A stretch of DNA of 64,000 bases. Origin: Paracoccaceae bacterium. GTDB taxonomy: Bacteria > Pseudomonadota > Alphaproteobacteria > Rhodobacterales > Rhodobacteraceae. The number at the start of each line of letters is the position of its first letter. Positions within the stretch are counted from its first letter, which is position 1. The DNA lies in NCBI GenBank assembly GCA_020637675.1, contig JACKKD010000002.1, positions 558,001 through 622,000 on the forward strand. Direction: 5' to 3'. Both the position numbers and the translations under genes were made by a program. This document shows positions 1 through 9,156 of this stretch, piece after piece. The notes beneath the pieces are model-generated. The model made no database searches. It was given only the letters and a program-made list of their open reading frames with translations, and was not told the DNA's origin.

Positions 1-509
1 GGATGGAGGTCAGCCAGTTCACCTATTTCCAGCAGGTCGGCGGCCATGACTGCCACCCGGTCTCGGGCGAACTGACCTACGGGCTCGAACGGCTCGCCAT
101 GTATGTCCTTGGCATCGACCATGTCATGGACATGCCCTTCAACGACCCGCAATCGCCCATTCCGCTGAGCTACGGCGACATCTTCCGCCAGACAGAACAG
201 GAGTATTCCCGCTGGAACTTCGACCAGGCCGATACCGAGATGCTTCTCAAGCATTTCGAGGACGCCGAGGCGGAATGCGAACGCATCCTGGCCGCCCCGG
301 CCGAGGACAAGGCGGGGCGCAGGATCGTCATGGCGCATCCGGCCTACGACCAGTGCATCAAGGCGAGCCATCTCTTCAACCTGCTCGACGCGCGCGGCGT
401 GATCTCGGTGACCGAACGGCAGGCCTATATCGGCCGCGTCCGCGGGCTGGCGAAGCAATGCGCCGATGCCTTCGTGGCGACCGAGGCCGGTGGCGGGGTG
501 GCTTCGTGA
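1..509 (+). CDS. glyQ: Glycyl-tRNA synthetase alpha subunit, 5' truncated by the window edge
   Basis: C-terminal 168 residues of the alpha chain of the heterotetrameric class II glycyl-tRNA synthetase, which attaches glycine to tRNA-Gly in the cytoplasm. Frame begins at base 3. Conserved alpha-chain stretches are present: FTYFQQVGG, GELTYGLERLAMY and the C-terminal HLFNLLDARGVISVTERQ. The ATG at base 3 is internal, because family members are about 290-310 residues and this stretch aligns to their second half, so the true start lies left of the window. The TGA overlaps the GTG of the next gene (GTGA) and glyS follows at 980, so the three genes form one operon. Confidence 0.97.
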   Translation, partial: MEVSQFTYFQQVGGHDCHPVSGELTYGLERLAMYVLGIDHVMDMPFNDPQSPIPLSYGDIFRQTEQEYSRWNFDQADTEMLLKHFEDAEAECERILAAPAEDKAGRRIVMAHPAYDQCIKASHLFNLLDARGVISVTERQAYIGRVRGLAKQCADAFVATEAGGGVAS

Positions 510-979
510 ATGGCAAGCTCGTCGCGGGGTTCATCGTGCTGACCGCACTCGTCGCCGGCGCGGCGATCTACTACCTGCAGGAATATGCCTATTACCGGAC
601 GGTGGAGCCGGCCTCGGCCGAGGCGGTCATCCGTCTGACCGACCTTTCGGGCGCGGTGGAGCCGATGCTGGCGGAGGGGTTCGAGGGGATCGACGCGGAC
701 AGCTCGCCCCTGCGCTTCCGCGGCTGTTTCCGCACCCCGATGACGCTCGCGATGTTGAGCGAAACCTACGTTGCCTACGAAACGCCCACGCCGCTGATCG
801 GGCCGAACTGGTTTTCCTGCTTCGATGCCAAGGCTCTGGGCGCCGATCTTGAGACGGGAACGGCGCTCGCCTTCCTGTCCGAGAAGAACATTCACCCCGG
901 CGTGGACCGGGTCGTCGCCGTCTACCCCGACGGCCGGGCCTTTGCCTGGCATCAGCCGAACGAAACGCTGGAGAAGTGA
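506..979 (+). CDS. Small membrane-anchored protein between glyQ and glyS (DUF6446-like)
   Basis: 157-residue protein of unknown function. The GTG start at 506 overlaps the glyQ stop and puts a single hydrophobic helix at residues 4-21 (KLVAGFIVLTALVAGAAIYY), so it is probably a signal anchor with the remainder outside the cytoplasm. The rest is soluble and has two cysteines (in RGCFRTP and FSCFDAK) that could pair in the periplasm. It ends with TGA directly followed by the glyS ATG. From memory, proteins of this type (DUF6446) sit between glyQ and glyS in Rhodobacterales. The family name is my recollection, while the position and architecture are seen. A longer in-frame opening from 275 runs inside glyQ and is not credible. 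Confidence 0.8.
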   Translation: MNGKLVAGFIVLTALVAGAAIYYLQEYAYYRTVEPASAEAVIRLTDLSGAVEPMLAEGFEGIDADSSPLRFRGCFRTPMTLAMLSETYVAYETPTPLIGPNWFSCFDAKALGADLETGTALAFLSEKNIHPGVDRVVAVYPDGRAFAWHQPNETLEK

Positions 980-3217
980 ATGCCCGATCTTCTGATTGAA
1001 CTCTTCTCCGAGGAAATCCCGGCGCGGATGCAGGGACGGGCGCGGGAGGACCTGAAGCGGCTCGTCACCGACGGGCTCGTCGAGGCGGGGCTGACCTATT
1101 CCGGGGCGCACGCGCTTTCGACCCCACGCCGGCTCACGCTGGCACTGGAGGGGTTGACGGCCGAAAGCAGGCCCGTGCGCGAGGAACGCAAGGGCCCCGC
1201 CGTGGGCGCGCCCGACGCCGCGGTGCAGGGCTTCCTCCGTTCGACCGGGATGATGCTGGAGCAGCTCGAGGTGCGCGAGGGGGCCAAGGGCAAGACCTGG
1301 TTCGCCGTGATCGAGCGGCCGGGGCGGAGCGCGAGGGCGATCGTGGCCGAGGTGCTTGAGGCGACGATCCGCAATTTTCCCTGGCCGAAGTCGATGCGCT
1401 GGGGGGCGGGGAGCCTGCGCTGGGTGCGGCCCCTGCATTCGATCCTCTGTGTGCTGAGCGACGAGCACGGGGCCGAGGTGGTGCCGCTCGACGTGGACGG
1501 CATCCGCGCGGGCAACGTCACGCGCGGCCACCGTTTCCTCGCGCCGGATGCGTTTTCCGTAACCGGGTTCGAGGATTACGCGGCGAAGCTGAAGCGCGCC
1601 TTCGTCATGCTCGACCCGGCCGAGCGCGCCGAGCACATCTGGCACGACGCCCAGAATGCCGCCTTCGCCGCCGGGCTTGAGGTGGTCGAGGACAAGGGCC
1701 TGCTGGCCGAGGTCGCGGGGCTTGTCGAATGGCCCGTGGTGCTGCTGGGCCGGATCGGCGCGGAGTTTCTCGGCCTGCCGCCCGAGGTGCTGCAGACCTC
1801 GATGCGCGAACATCAGAAGTTCTTCTCGGCCAGGAACCCGAAGACCGGCCGGATCGAGGGCTTCGTGACCGTGGCGAACACCGAGGCGGCCGACCACGGT
1901 GCGACGATCCTCAAGGGCAACCAGAAGGTGCTCTCGGCGCGGCTCTCGGATGCCAAGTTCTTCTGGGAGAACGACCTGCGGACGGTTGCTCAGGAGGGGA
2001 TGGAGGGCATGGCCGAGGGGCTGGCCAATGTGACCTTCCACAACAAGCTCGGGAGCCAGAAGGACCGCATCGACCGGATCGAGGCGCTTGCTCGCGAGAT
2101 CGCGCCGCTGGTCGGCGCCAAGCCCGACCTTGCCGCCGAAGCCGCGCGGATCGCCAAGGCCGACCTGCAATCCGCGATGGTGGGTGAGTTCCCGGAGCTT
2201 CAGGGCACGATGGGGGTCTATTACGCCCGCGCCGCCGGCCTGCCCGACGCCGTGGCCAATGCCTGCAAGGCGCATTACCAGCCGCTCGGCCCCTCCGACG
2301 ACGTGCCGACCGAGCCGGTTTCGGTCGTCGTCGCGCTCGCCGACAAGATCGACACGCTGACCGGGTTCTGGGCGATCGACGAGAAGCCGACCGGGAGCAA
2401 GGACCCGTTCGCGCTGAGACGGGCGGCGTTGGGGGTGATTAGGTTGGTGTTGGGGAATGCCATCCGTCTTGCGTTGATGGATGACGTATTAATCCCCGCC
2501 AATTCAAGCTTCGCAGAACTCCCGTTGCTTGAGAACACCAACCGGCAGATCGACAAGCTGAACGATCTAATCGACGCGGGGTTTCCGCAGCAAGCAGCCG
2601 ACCGGGCATACGCGGCAATCGGAAGAGCGCACGAGAAAGCTAAGCAGCGTTCGCTGACAGATGACGAGATTGAGCGTTCGCTTCTTCGCCTTGCCGACCT
2701 CCTCGCCTTCTTCCACGACCGCCTCAAGGTCCATCTCCGCGATCAGGGCATCCGCCACGATGTCATCGACGCCTGCCTCGCCATGCCGGGGAACGACGAC
2801 CTCACCCTCCTCGTCAAACGCGCCGAGGCGCTCGCGGCCTTCCTCAAGACCGATGACGGCGAGAACCTCCTCCAGGGCTTCAAGCGCGCCAACAACATCC
2901 TGACCCAGGCCGAGGAAAAGGACGGCGTCGAATACTCCTTCGGCGCCGACCCGAAATTCGCCGAGGACGAGACCGAACGCACACTCTTCGCCGCGCTCGA
3001 CGCCGCCGAATCCGCCATCGCCCCGGCGATGCAGGCCGAGGACTTCGCCGCCGCCATGTCGGCGATGGCCGCGCTCCGCGCGCCCATCGACGCCTTCTTC
3101 GAGGCGGTGCAGGTGAATACCGACAATCAGGTCGTCCGCCGCAACCGGCTGAACCTGCTCAGCCGCATCCGCACGATCTGCCTTTCCGTAGCGGACCTGA
3201 CGAAGCTGGAGGGCTGA
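980..3217 (+). CDS. glyS: Glycyl-tRNA synthetase beta subunit
   Basis: 745-residue beta chain, needed for tRNA-Gly recognition in the alpha2beta2 enzyme. Starts MPDLLIELFSEEIP, the family's conserved N terminus. The central part contains KSMRWG, RPLHSI, EHQKFFS, HNKLGSQKDRI and the HD-like region FPELQGTMGVYYA. The C-terminal anticodon-binding part has LHDRLK-like and NRLNLLSRI motifs. It is longer than the E. coli protein (about 690). The extra length lies at residues 490-572, in a stretch with unlike base composition (see the separate entry). Translationally coupled to the preceding gene with no gap. Confidence 0.97.
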   Translation: MPDLLIELFSEEIPARMQGRAREDLKRLVTDGLVEAGLTYSGAHALSTPRRLTLALEGLTAESRPVREERKGPAVGAPDAAVQGFLRSTGMMLEQLEVREGAKGKTWFAVIERPGRSARAIVAEVLEATIRNFPWPKSMRWGAGSLRWVRPLHSILCVLSDEHGAEVVPLDVDGIRAGNVTRGHRFLAPDAFSVTGFEDYAAKLKRAFVMLDPAERAEHIWHDAQNAAFAAGLEVVEDKGLLAEVAGLVEWPVVLLGRIGAEFLGLPPEVLQTSMREHQKFFSARNPKTGRIEGFVTVANTEAADHGATILKGNQKVLSARLSDAKFFWENDLRTVAQEGMEGMAEGLANVTFHNKLGSQKDRIDRIEALAREIAPLVGAKPDLAAEAARIAKADLQSAMVGEFPELQGTMGVYYARAAGLPDAVANACKAHYQPLGPSDDVPTEPVSVVVALADKIDTLTGFWAIDEKPTGSKDPFALRRAALGVIRLVLGNAIRLALMDDVLIPANSSFAELPLLENTNRQIDKLNDLIDAGFPQQAADRAYAAIGRAHEKAKQRSLTDDEIERSLLRLADLLAFFHDRLKVHLRDQGIRHDVIDACLAMPGNDDLTLLVKRAEALAAFLKTDDGENLLQGFKRANNILTQAEEKDGVEYSFGADPKFAEDETERTLFAALDAAESAIAPAMQAEDFAAAMSAMAALRAPIDAFFEAVQVNTDNQVVRRNRLNLLSRIRTICLSVADLTKLEG
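2455..2695 (+). other. Compositionally atypical insert within glyS
   Basis: By hand count bases 2461-2700 contain 134 G+C of 240, about 56 percent, clearly below the surrounding coding sequence. Codons almost absent from neighbouring genes appear (GTA, TTA, TCA, CTA, AGA). It encodes roughly residues 490-572 of GlyS, between ALGVIRLVL and LLAFFHDRLK. In the E. coli beta chain the corresponding gap is, from memory, only about 25 residues. The frame stays open and the flanking motifs are intact, so the gene should be functional. The segment could be a lineage-specific loop or a recombined patch. Confidence 0.6.
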
Positions 3218-3237
3218 GGCGCACTGCCCTTCGCGCT

Positions 3238-3627
3238 CTATCCTTCGGCCGTGAACTGCGCCGCCGCGACCTGCCAGCCTTCCGGTCCCTCGACCAGCAC
3301 CGCCGCGAGGATCGCGCCGACGCGCCCCGCGTCCGTCCCGTCGGCATTGAGGATCCCCGAGAGCACGTAGCGCTGCATCACGTGCGCGACGCCGGGCGCC
3401 AGCGTCCGCGCCTTCGTCCGCCCCGTCACCAGCTTCGCCCGTGCGAAGGCACCGGCCATCTCGCCCGCCACCGCCTCCGCGATCGCCTTCCGGCCCTCGG
3501 CCCAATGCCCCGTCAGGGTGAGGAAGTCGGCGTCCCCGGCAAAGAGTGCGGCCATGGCGCGGGCATCGCGCGCCGCCCAGGCGTCGGCGAAGGCGCGGGC
3601 GAAGAGCGCGGGGTCGGGCAGGGTCAC
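3238..3627 (-). CDS. SnoaL/SgcJ-like small protein
   Basis: 129 residues. The start is GTG at 3627, which overlaps the TGA of the upstream flavoprotein gene (GTGA), giving VTLPDPALFARAFADAWAAR. The pattern of an N-terminal helix, then GDADFLTLTGHWAEGRKAI and a terminal strand set ending WQVAAAQFTAEG, matches the SnoaL-like NTF2 fold of the SgcJ/EcaC group (cone-shaped alpha+beta barrel). No substrate can be named. Its coupling to a GlcD-type dehydrogenase suggests a shared transcript rather than a proven shared pathway. A 273-residue version of this frame would run through the flavoprotein gene and is rejected. Confidence 0.75.
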   Translation of the reverse strand: MTLPDPALFARAFADAWAARDARAMAALFAGDADFLTLTGHWAEGRKAIAEAVAGEMAGAFARAKLVTGRTKARTLAPGVAHVMQRYVLSGILNADGTDAGRVGAILAAVLVEGPEGWQVAAAQFTAEG

Positions 3628-5000
3628 TGGTTCACCTCCACGACCTTGCCGGGGTTGAGGATGCCATCGGGGTCGAGCGCGCGCTTGATCCGCGCCATGA
3701 CCTCCCAGGCGTCGCCATGCTCCAGCGCCATCAGGTCCTTCTTGCCCATGCCCACGCCATGTTCCCCGGTGATGGTGCCGCCGAGCCGCAGCGCGCGTTC
3801 GGCCATGCGGCGGGCGAACGCCTTGGCGGTCTTCAGTTCGGCCGCGTTGCCGCGCTCGATCAGGAGGACGGCGTGGAAATTGCCGTCGCCGACATGGCCG
3901 ACGATCGGGCCCGGGATCCCCGACGCGGCGATGTCGGCGCGGGTCTCCCGCACCGCCTCTGCCAGCCGCGAGATCGGCACGCACATGTCGGTGACGAGTC
4001 CGATGGAGCCGGGACGGAAGGCGATGGAGGCGCGATAGGCGCCGTGGCGCATCCTCCACAGCGCGGTGCGGGCCTCGGGCGTGGTCGCCCAGTCGAAATG
4101 CCCGCCGCCCATCTCGGCCACGACCTCGCCGAAGCGGCGCGCGTCTTCCTCGACCGAGCTCTCCGAGCCGTGGAACTCGACCATGAGCTGCGGCTTTTCC
4201 GGCAGCGCCGTGCCGTTCGCCTTGTTGAAGATCGCGGCGGTGGTCTCGTCGACGAACTCGATCCGCGCCATGGGAATGCCCATCTGGATCGTGGCGATGA
4301 CGGTCTGCACCGCCGCTTCGAAGTCGTCGAAGGCACAGACGGCGGCCGAGATCGCCTCGGGCTGGCCGTGAAGGCGGAGCGTCAGTTCGGTGATGATGCC
4401 GAGCGTGCCTTCCGAGCCGACGAAGAGGCCGGTCAGGTCGTACCCCGCCGAGGACTTCCTCGCGCCCGAGCCGGTGCGGATCACCCGGCCGTCGGCGAGG
4501 ACGACCTCAAGCGCCATCACGTTGTCCCGCATCGTCCCGTAGCGGACCGCCGTGGTGCCCGAGGCGCGGGTGGCGGCCATGCCGCCGAGCGAGGCATTGG
4601 CTCCGGGGTCGACCGGGAACATGAGGCCCGTGGCGCGCAGTTCGGCATTGAGCGCCTCGCGGGTGACGCCCGGCTGGACCACGGCCTGCATGTCCTCGGC
4701 GCGGATGGCGAGCACCCGGTTCATCCGGCCGAGGTCGAGCGAGACGCCGCCCCGGATGGCGAGCGCATGGCCTTCGAGCGCGGTTCCGGTGCCCCAGGCC
4801 GTCACCGGGCAGCCGTGTCGCGCGCTGGTCGCGACGATCCGCGCGACCTCCTCCGTCGTCTCCGGATAGGCGACGGCGTCGGGCGGGGCTTCGGGAAACC
4901 AGGCCTCGCTCTGCCCGTGGGCGGCGCGTTCGGCCTTGGAGCGCGACAGGCGATCCCCTAAGAAGGAGGCGAGTTCGGCGAGCGCCGCGTCATGGGGCAT
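3624..5000 (-). CDS. FAD-binding D-lactate dehydrogenase (cytochrome)-type oxidoreductase
   Basis: 458-residue GlcD/Dld-type flavoprotein that oxidises a 2-hydroxy acid, most likely D-lactate or a relative, and passes electrons to cytochrome c or quinone. The N-terminal FAD-binding PCMH domain (about residues 35-215) contains PVTAWGTGTALEGH, DPGANASLGGMAATRASGT and GSEGTLGIITELTLR. The C-terminal domain has GHVGDGNFHAVLL, which includes the metal/substrate histidine, and TGEHGVGMGKK near the end. Length fits the family. No signal peptide, so cytoplasmic or peripheral at the membrane. The exact substrate (D-lactate, glycolate, D-2-hydroxyglutarate) cannot be told from sequence. Confidence 0.9.
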   Translation of the reverse strand: MPHDAALAELASFLGDRLSRSKAERAAHGQSEAWFPEAPPDAVAYPETTEEVARIVATSARHGCPVTAWGTGTALEGHALAIRGGVSLDLGRMNRVLAIRAEDMQAVVQPGVTREALNAELRATGLMFPVDPGANASLGGMAATRASGTTAVRYGTMRDNVMALEVVLADGRVIRTGSGARKSSAGYDLTGLFVGSEGTLGIITELTLRLHGQPEAISAAVCAFDDFEAAVQTVIATIQMGIPMARIEFVDETTAAIFNKANGTALPEKPQLMVEFHGSESSVEEDARRFGEVVAEMGGGHFDWATTPEARTALWRMRHGAYRASIAFRPGSIGLVTDMCVPISRLAEAVRETRADIAASGIPGPIVGHVGDGNFHAVLLIERGNAAELKTAKAFARRMAERALRLGGTITGEHGVGMGKKDLMALEHGDAWEVMARIKRALDPDGILNPGKVVEVNQ

Positions 5001-5169
5001 TTCGGTCCTCGGGCTGGTGGCGCGGCGACCCTAGGCGAAGCGGGCAGCCCGGGGAAGCCCGGCAAGGTCACGTCCCGCGGAAATCTGCCGGGTGACGGAA
5101 CGCGACGAGACCACAGACAGGCGCGCACCCTCCCCAAGCGCCGGACCGGATCGGAAGGAACCCTCGACG

Positions 5170-6774
5170 ATGCGTTGGAGCGATCTGGGCGGGGTCCGTT
5201 TCTGGGCGATCGCGCTTGCCGTCGGGCTTGCGGCCGGGACGGCGGCCCTCGGGTTCCGTCTCGGCATCACGACCCTGCAAACCGTGCTCTACGGCACCGA
5301 CGACATGATGCTCGCGACGGTCGCGGGCCGCCTGCCGTGGTGGTGGGTGCTTGCCATTCCGATCCTCGGCGGACTGGTCGTCGGCCTGATTCTCGACCGC
5401 TTCACCCCCGATGCGCGGGTGCGCGCCGTTGCCGACGTGATCGGGGGCGCGGCGCTCGATCGCGGGCGCGTCGAGGGCCGGGCGGGGCTCGCTTCGGCCG
5501 CCGCCTCGCTGATCACGCTCGGCTCGGGCGGGTCGTCGGGGCGCGAGGGCCCGGTAGTCCACCTTGCCGCCATCATCTCGTCCTGGGTGTCCGACCGGAT
5601 CGGCGCTGACGGCATCACCGGGCGCGACCTTCTGGGCTGCGCGGTGGCAGCGGCAGTCTCGGCCAGCTTCAACGCGCCCATTGCCGGAGCGATCTTCGCG
5701 CAAGAGGTGGTCCTGCGCCATTTCGCCCTGCGGTCCTTCGCGCCCATCGCCATCGCATCGGTCGCAGGGACGGTCATCAACCGTCTGCATTACGGCGACA
5801 TCACGGAGTTCCACCTGCGGGACGGGGGCGGTCTGTCCTTCTACGGCGAACTCCCGGCCTTTCTCCTGCTCGGAACTATTTCCGGCCTCGTCGCCGTCGC
5901 GCTGATGCGCGCGGTCCTCCGCGCGGACGACCTGGGAGACCGGATCCAGAGTGCGACTGGCATTCCGCGCTGGCTGCGGCCGACGCTGGCCGGGGCGCTC
6001 CTGGGCGCGATCGCCATTCCCTTCCCCCACATCATCGGCGTCGGCTACGAGACCACCTCGGCCGCACTGACGGGACGCATCGGGCTTGGCGCCGCCATCG
6101 TCTACACGGTGGTCAAGATCATCGCCGTCGCGATCACGATGGGTGGCCGGATGGGCGGCGGCATGTTCTCGCCCGCGCTCGTCGTCGGCTCCCTCACCGG
6201 GCTCGCATTCGGGATAATCGCCACCGGTTTCGCACCTGCGGTCTCCGGTGGAGCGACGATCTACGCGCTCGCCGGCATGGGTGCGGTGGCCGCCGCCGTT
6301 TTCGGCGCGCCGATCTCGACGACGCTCATCGTCTTCGAACTGACAGGCGACTGGGAAACCGGCATTGCCGTCATGACGGCCGTTTCGATCTCGACCGCGC
6401 TTGCCTCGCGGCTGGTGGAACGGTCCTTCTTCCTCACGCAGCTCGCGCGGCGGGGCATCCAGCTTGCCGCGGGGCCGCAGGTCTACCTCGGCACGACGAT
6501 CCGGCTCGCAGAGATTCTGCGGTCCATGGAACATCCCGCCGCCGCGCCAGAGGATGCCTGCCGGGCCATGATGGAGAGGGGCCTCGTTCTCGGCGAGGTC
6601 CAGGTGCTGGAAACGGCGCTGAGGTTGTTCGAGGAAACCGGCGCCGATTTCATTCCGGTCACGCGGCCGGGCGACGGCGGGGCGCCCGTGCTCGCGGGCG
6701 CCGTATTCCAGACCGACGTGCTCAGAGCCTACGCACGCGCGCTTGCCGAGACGGCGGCCGAGGAACACCGCTGA
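5170..6774 (+). CDS. CLC-family voltage-gated chloride channel / H+-Cl- exchanger
   Basis: 534-residue polytopic membrane protein moving chloride across the inner membrane. CLC signatures: GSGGSSGREGP around residues 118-128, with the gating glutamate in GREGP, and GGGMFSPAL (the GxFxP motif) further on. It is not the GNEGP form of fluoride-selective CLCs. The cytoplasmic C terminus carries CBS-like sequence (AEILRSMEHPAAAP and a second half ending in DVLRAYA). I chose ATG 5170 because GGAAGGA lies 10 bases upstream and the protein then begins right before the first hydrophobic helix. An upstream ATG at 5092 would add a 26-residue charged tail. Confidence 0.92.
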   Translation: MRWSDLGGVRFWAIALAVGLAAGTAALGFRLGITTLQTVLYGTDDMMLATVAGRLPWWWVLAIPILGGLVVGLILDRFTPDARVRAVADVIGGAALDRGRVEGRAGLASAAASLITLGSGGSSGREGPVVHLAAIISSWVSDRIGADGITGRDLLGCAVAAAVSASFNAPIAGAIFAQEVVLRHFALRSFAPIAIASVAGTVINRLHYGDITEFHLRDGGGLSFYGELPAFLLLGTISGLVAVALMRAVLRADDLGDRIQSATGIPRWLRPTLAGALLGAIAIPFPHIIGVGYETTSAALTGRIGLGAAIVYTVVKIIAVAITMGGRMGGGMFSPALVVGSLTGLAFGIIATGFAPAVSGGATIYALAGMGAVAAAVFGAPISTTLIVFELTGDWETGIAVMTAVSISTALASRLVERSFFLTQLARRGIQLAAGPQVYLGTTIRLAEILRSMEHPAAAPEDACRAMMERGLVLGEVQVLETALRLFEETGADFIPVTRPGDGGAPVLAGAVFQTDVLRAYARALAETAAEEHR

Positions 6775-6814
6775 CACGCAGCGGCGCGGCGCGGGGGACG
6801 CACGACGGACGGTT

Positions 6815-7156
6815 TCAGATCCGTTCGAGCGTCACCTTGTCGGCGTAGAACGCGATGTGGCCGGTCAGTGCCCCCGCGCCGTTGGCGGGCGTTTCGTAGC
6901 TCCAGGCGACATCGGGGACCGGACCGCTTTTCGTCACCAGCGTGAAATAGCGCGCCTCGCCCTTGTGGGGGCAGGCAGTGCGGGTGCGGCTTTCGTCGAG
7001 GAGCGCCATGGCGATGTCCTCGCGCGGGATGTAGAGGACAGGAGGATAGCCGCCCTCCGTCACTTCCAGGGCGCGCGAGGTCTCGCCGATCACCGCGCCG
7101 CCGGCGCGGATGACCCAGGCCCCCTCTGCGGGGTGAATCTCGAGGCGGGTCGGCAT
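6815..7156 (-). CDS. DUF427 domain-containing protein
   Basis: 113-residue single-domain protein of the DUF427 family (compact beta fold, function unknown). Family hallmarks are EGAWVIRAGGAVIGETSRAL, PPVLYIPREDI, CPHKGEARYF and a C-terminal GHIAFYADKVTLE. The start at 7156 is preceded by AAGGAAAG at a good distance. The ATG 16 codons upstream lacks this and adds unrelated sequence. It lies downstream of and in the same direction as the aminopeptidase P gene, with 58 bases between, so they may share a transcript. Confidence 0.88.
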   Translation of the reverse strand: MPTRLEIHPAEGAWVIRAGGAVIGETSRALEVTEGGYPPVLYIPREDIAMALLDESRTRTACPHKGEARYFTLVTKSGPVPDVAWSYETPANGAGALTGHIAFYADKVTLERI

Positions 7157-7214
7157 CGTTTCTTTCCTTCTGCTCGGTTCGGCAAGTATCGCCGCGGAAG
7201 GCAAAGGGAATGTG

Positions 7215-9026
7215 TCAGACGGGCGCCGTCGCCGCCGCGAGCCAGGCGCGCGCTGCGTCGGAAACGCGCGGACCGATCCGCGCCGAGACTTCGGCGTGGT
7301 AGGCGTCGAGCCAGCCGCGTTCGGCCGGGGTCAGCGCCGCGGCGTCGATCAGCCGGCGGTCGATCGGCGCCCAGGTCAGGTTGCGGAACCGCAGCATCTG
7401 CCGGTGCGTATCGCCGCCGGGCAGGGGCGGCGCCTCCTCCACGAGGATGAGGTTCTCGATCCTTATGCCGAAGGCGCCTTCACGGTAGTAGCCGGGCTCG
7501 TTCGAGAGGATCATGCCCGGCTCGAAGGGCACGTCGCCGGTGCGCGACAGCCGCTGCGGCCCTTCGTGGACGGAAAGGTAGCAGCCGACGCCATGGCCGG
7601 TGCCGTGGTCGTAATCCTGCCCGGCGAGCCAGAGCGCCTGGCGGGCGATGCTGTCGAGATGCGCCCCCGCGATCCCCTTCGGCCACCTCAGCTGCGAGAT
7701 GGCGATCATCCCCTGAAGCACGCGGGTGAAGGCAGCCCTCGCGTCGGGGTCCACCGTGTCGCCCACGGCAACCGTGCGGGTGATGTCGGTGGTGCCGTCG
7801 AGGTACTGGCCGCCCGAGTCGATCACGACGACCTCGCCGGGACGGAGCGGCCGGTTCGTCGCGCGCGTCACGCGGTAGTGGATCACCGCGCCGTTGGGTC
7901 CGGTGCCGCAGATCGTCTCGAAGCTGATCTCCTGAAGCGCGTTCGTCGCGCGGCGGAAACCTTCGAGCCGCTGCACCACGTCGATCTCCGTCAGTCCGCC
8001 CTTCGGCGCCTCGGCGTCGAGCCAGGCGAGGAACTCGACCATCGCCGCGCCGTCCCTGAGATGTGCGGCTTCCATCCCCGCGATCTCGGCGGGGTTCTTC
8101 GTCGCTTTCGGCAGGAGGCAGGGGTCAGGCGCCGCCTGGACGGCGATGCCCGCCTCTTCGAGTTCGCGCGCGACGGCGAGAGGAGCGGTGCGGTCGTCCA
8201 CCCGGACGGGACCCTTGAGGGTCCGGAGCGCCGGGACGAAGGCGGTGGGGGGACGGAGGGTGACGTCGGGGCCGAGGTGGTCGCGCACCGCGTCCGAAAG
8301 CTTTTCGGGCGCGATGAAGAGCGTCACCTGTCCGCTGTGGCGCAGGACTGCGAAGGCCTGCACGACGGGATTCCGCTCGATGTCGCTGCCGCGGATGTTG
8401 AGAAGCCACGAGATCGAGTCGGGCAACGTCAGCACCGCCGCCGACTGGCCTGTCTTCGCCAATTCGGCACCGATCCGCACGCGCTTGTCGGCCGCCGTTT
8501 CGCCCGCGAATTCCAGGGGCTGGATGCGCACGGGACCGAGCGGCGGAGCGGGGCGGTCGGTCCATATGCGGTCTACCGGGTTCGCGGCGGGGCAAAGCTC
8601 CACCCCGCTGCCGTCGAGCGCGGAGCGAAGGTCAGCGATCTCCTTCGCGGTGTGGAGCCAGGGATCGAATCCGACGCGCCCGCCCTGCGGCATTTCGCGG
8701 CGGAGCCATTCGGCGGGCTTCGTCTCGGGCCAGTTCACCGGCGTGAAGGCCGCAAGATCCACCTCCGCCTTCACCTGCGTGCGATAGCGCCCGTCCACGA
8801 AGACGCCGGCGAGCCCGGGCAGAACGATGGCGAAACCGGCCGATCCGGTGAAGCCGGTGAGCCACCCGAGCCGACGGTCGGCGGACGCCACGTATTCGCC
8901 CTGATGGGCATCGGCGCGCGGCACGATGAACCCGTCGAGCCCCATGCGGGCCAGTTCCTCCCTGAGCGCCGCGAGCCGCGGCGGCCCCTGATCCGGGCGG
9001 GAGGTGGTCTCGAAGCTCTGGAACAT
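7215..9026 (-). CDS. Xaa-Pro aminopeptidase (aminopeptidase P, M24B)
   Basis: 603-residue three-domain metallopeptidase removing an N-terminal residue from peptides with proline at position 2. Two N-terminal creatinase-like domains precede the C-terminal pita-bread M24 domain. Metal-site motifs are visible: VVIDSGGQYLDGTTDITRT (two aspartates), GTGHGVGCYLSVHEGPQ (histidine), LSNEPGYY (glutamate) and the final glutamate in IRIENL. Length matches the long cytosolic form of about 600 residues. Start placed at ATG 9026 (MFQSFETTSRP), which begins the conserved domain with AAGGCGAG upstream. The earlier in-frame ATG at 9179 would overlap the neighbouring gene. Confidence 0.93.
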   Translation of the reverse strand: MFQSFETTSRPDQGPPRLAALREELARMGLDGFIVPRADAHQGEYVASADRRLGWLTGFTGSAGFAIVLPGLAGVFVDGRYRTQVKAEVDLAAFTPVNWPETKPAEWLRREMPQGGRVGFDPWLHTAKEIADLRSALDGSGVELCPAANPVDRIWTDRPAPPLGPVRIQPLEFAGETAADKRVRIGAELAKTGQSAAVLTLPDSISWLLNIRGSDIERNPVVQAFAVLRHSGQVTLFIAPEKLSDAVRDHLGPDVTLRPPTAFVPALRTLKGPVRVDDRTAPLAVARELEEAGIAVQAAPDPCLLPKATKNPAEIAGMEAAHLRDGAAMVEFLAWLDAEAPKGGLTEIDVVQRLEGFRRATNALQEISFETICGTGPNGAVIHYRVTRATNRPLRPGEVVVIDSGGQYLDGTTDITRTVAVGDTVDPDARAAFTRVLQGMIAISQLRWPKGIAGAHLDSIARQALWLAGQDYDHGTGHGVGCYLSVHEGPQRLSRTGDVPFEPGMILSNEPGYYREGAFGIRIENLILVEEAPPLPGGDTHRQMLRFRNLTWAPIDRRLIDAAALTPAERGWLDAYHAEVSARIGPRVSDAARAWLAAATAPV

Positions 9027-9156
9027 GCCGGGTCTCGCCTTTTCCGGCGGCCGGAAACGCCGCCGCCCGACCGGTTTAGCCGAGCAAGACCACGCAGGTA
9101 AACGGATTTCCGGGGACGGGGCCCGCGCCACCCCGACGGACGGCGCGGGCCGGCGG

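Noticed and set aside
425..2275. 616-residue open frame on the minus strand across glyQ-glyS
   Set aside because: Antisense to a conserved operon. Composition is the Arg/Gly/His-rich pattern of GC-rich shadow frames and no domain is recognisable.
5001..5169. Possible fluoride riboswitch before the CLC gene
   Set aside because: The protein has GREGP rather than the GNEGP form of fluoride-selective CLCs, and no crcB-type consensus was seen.
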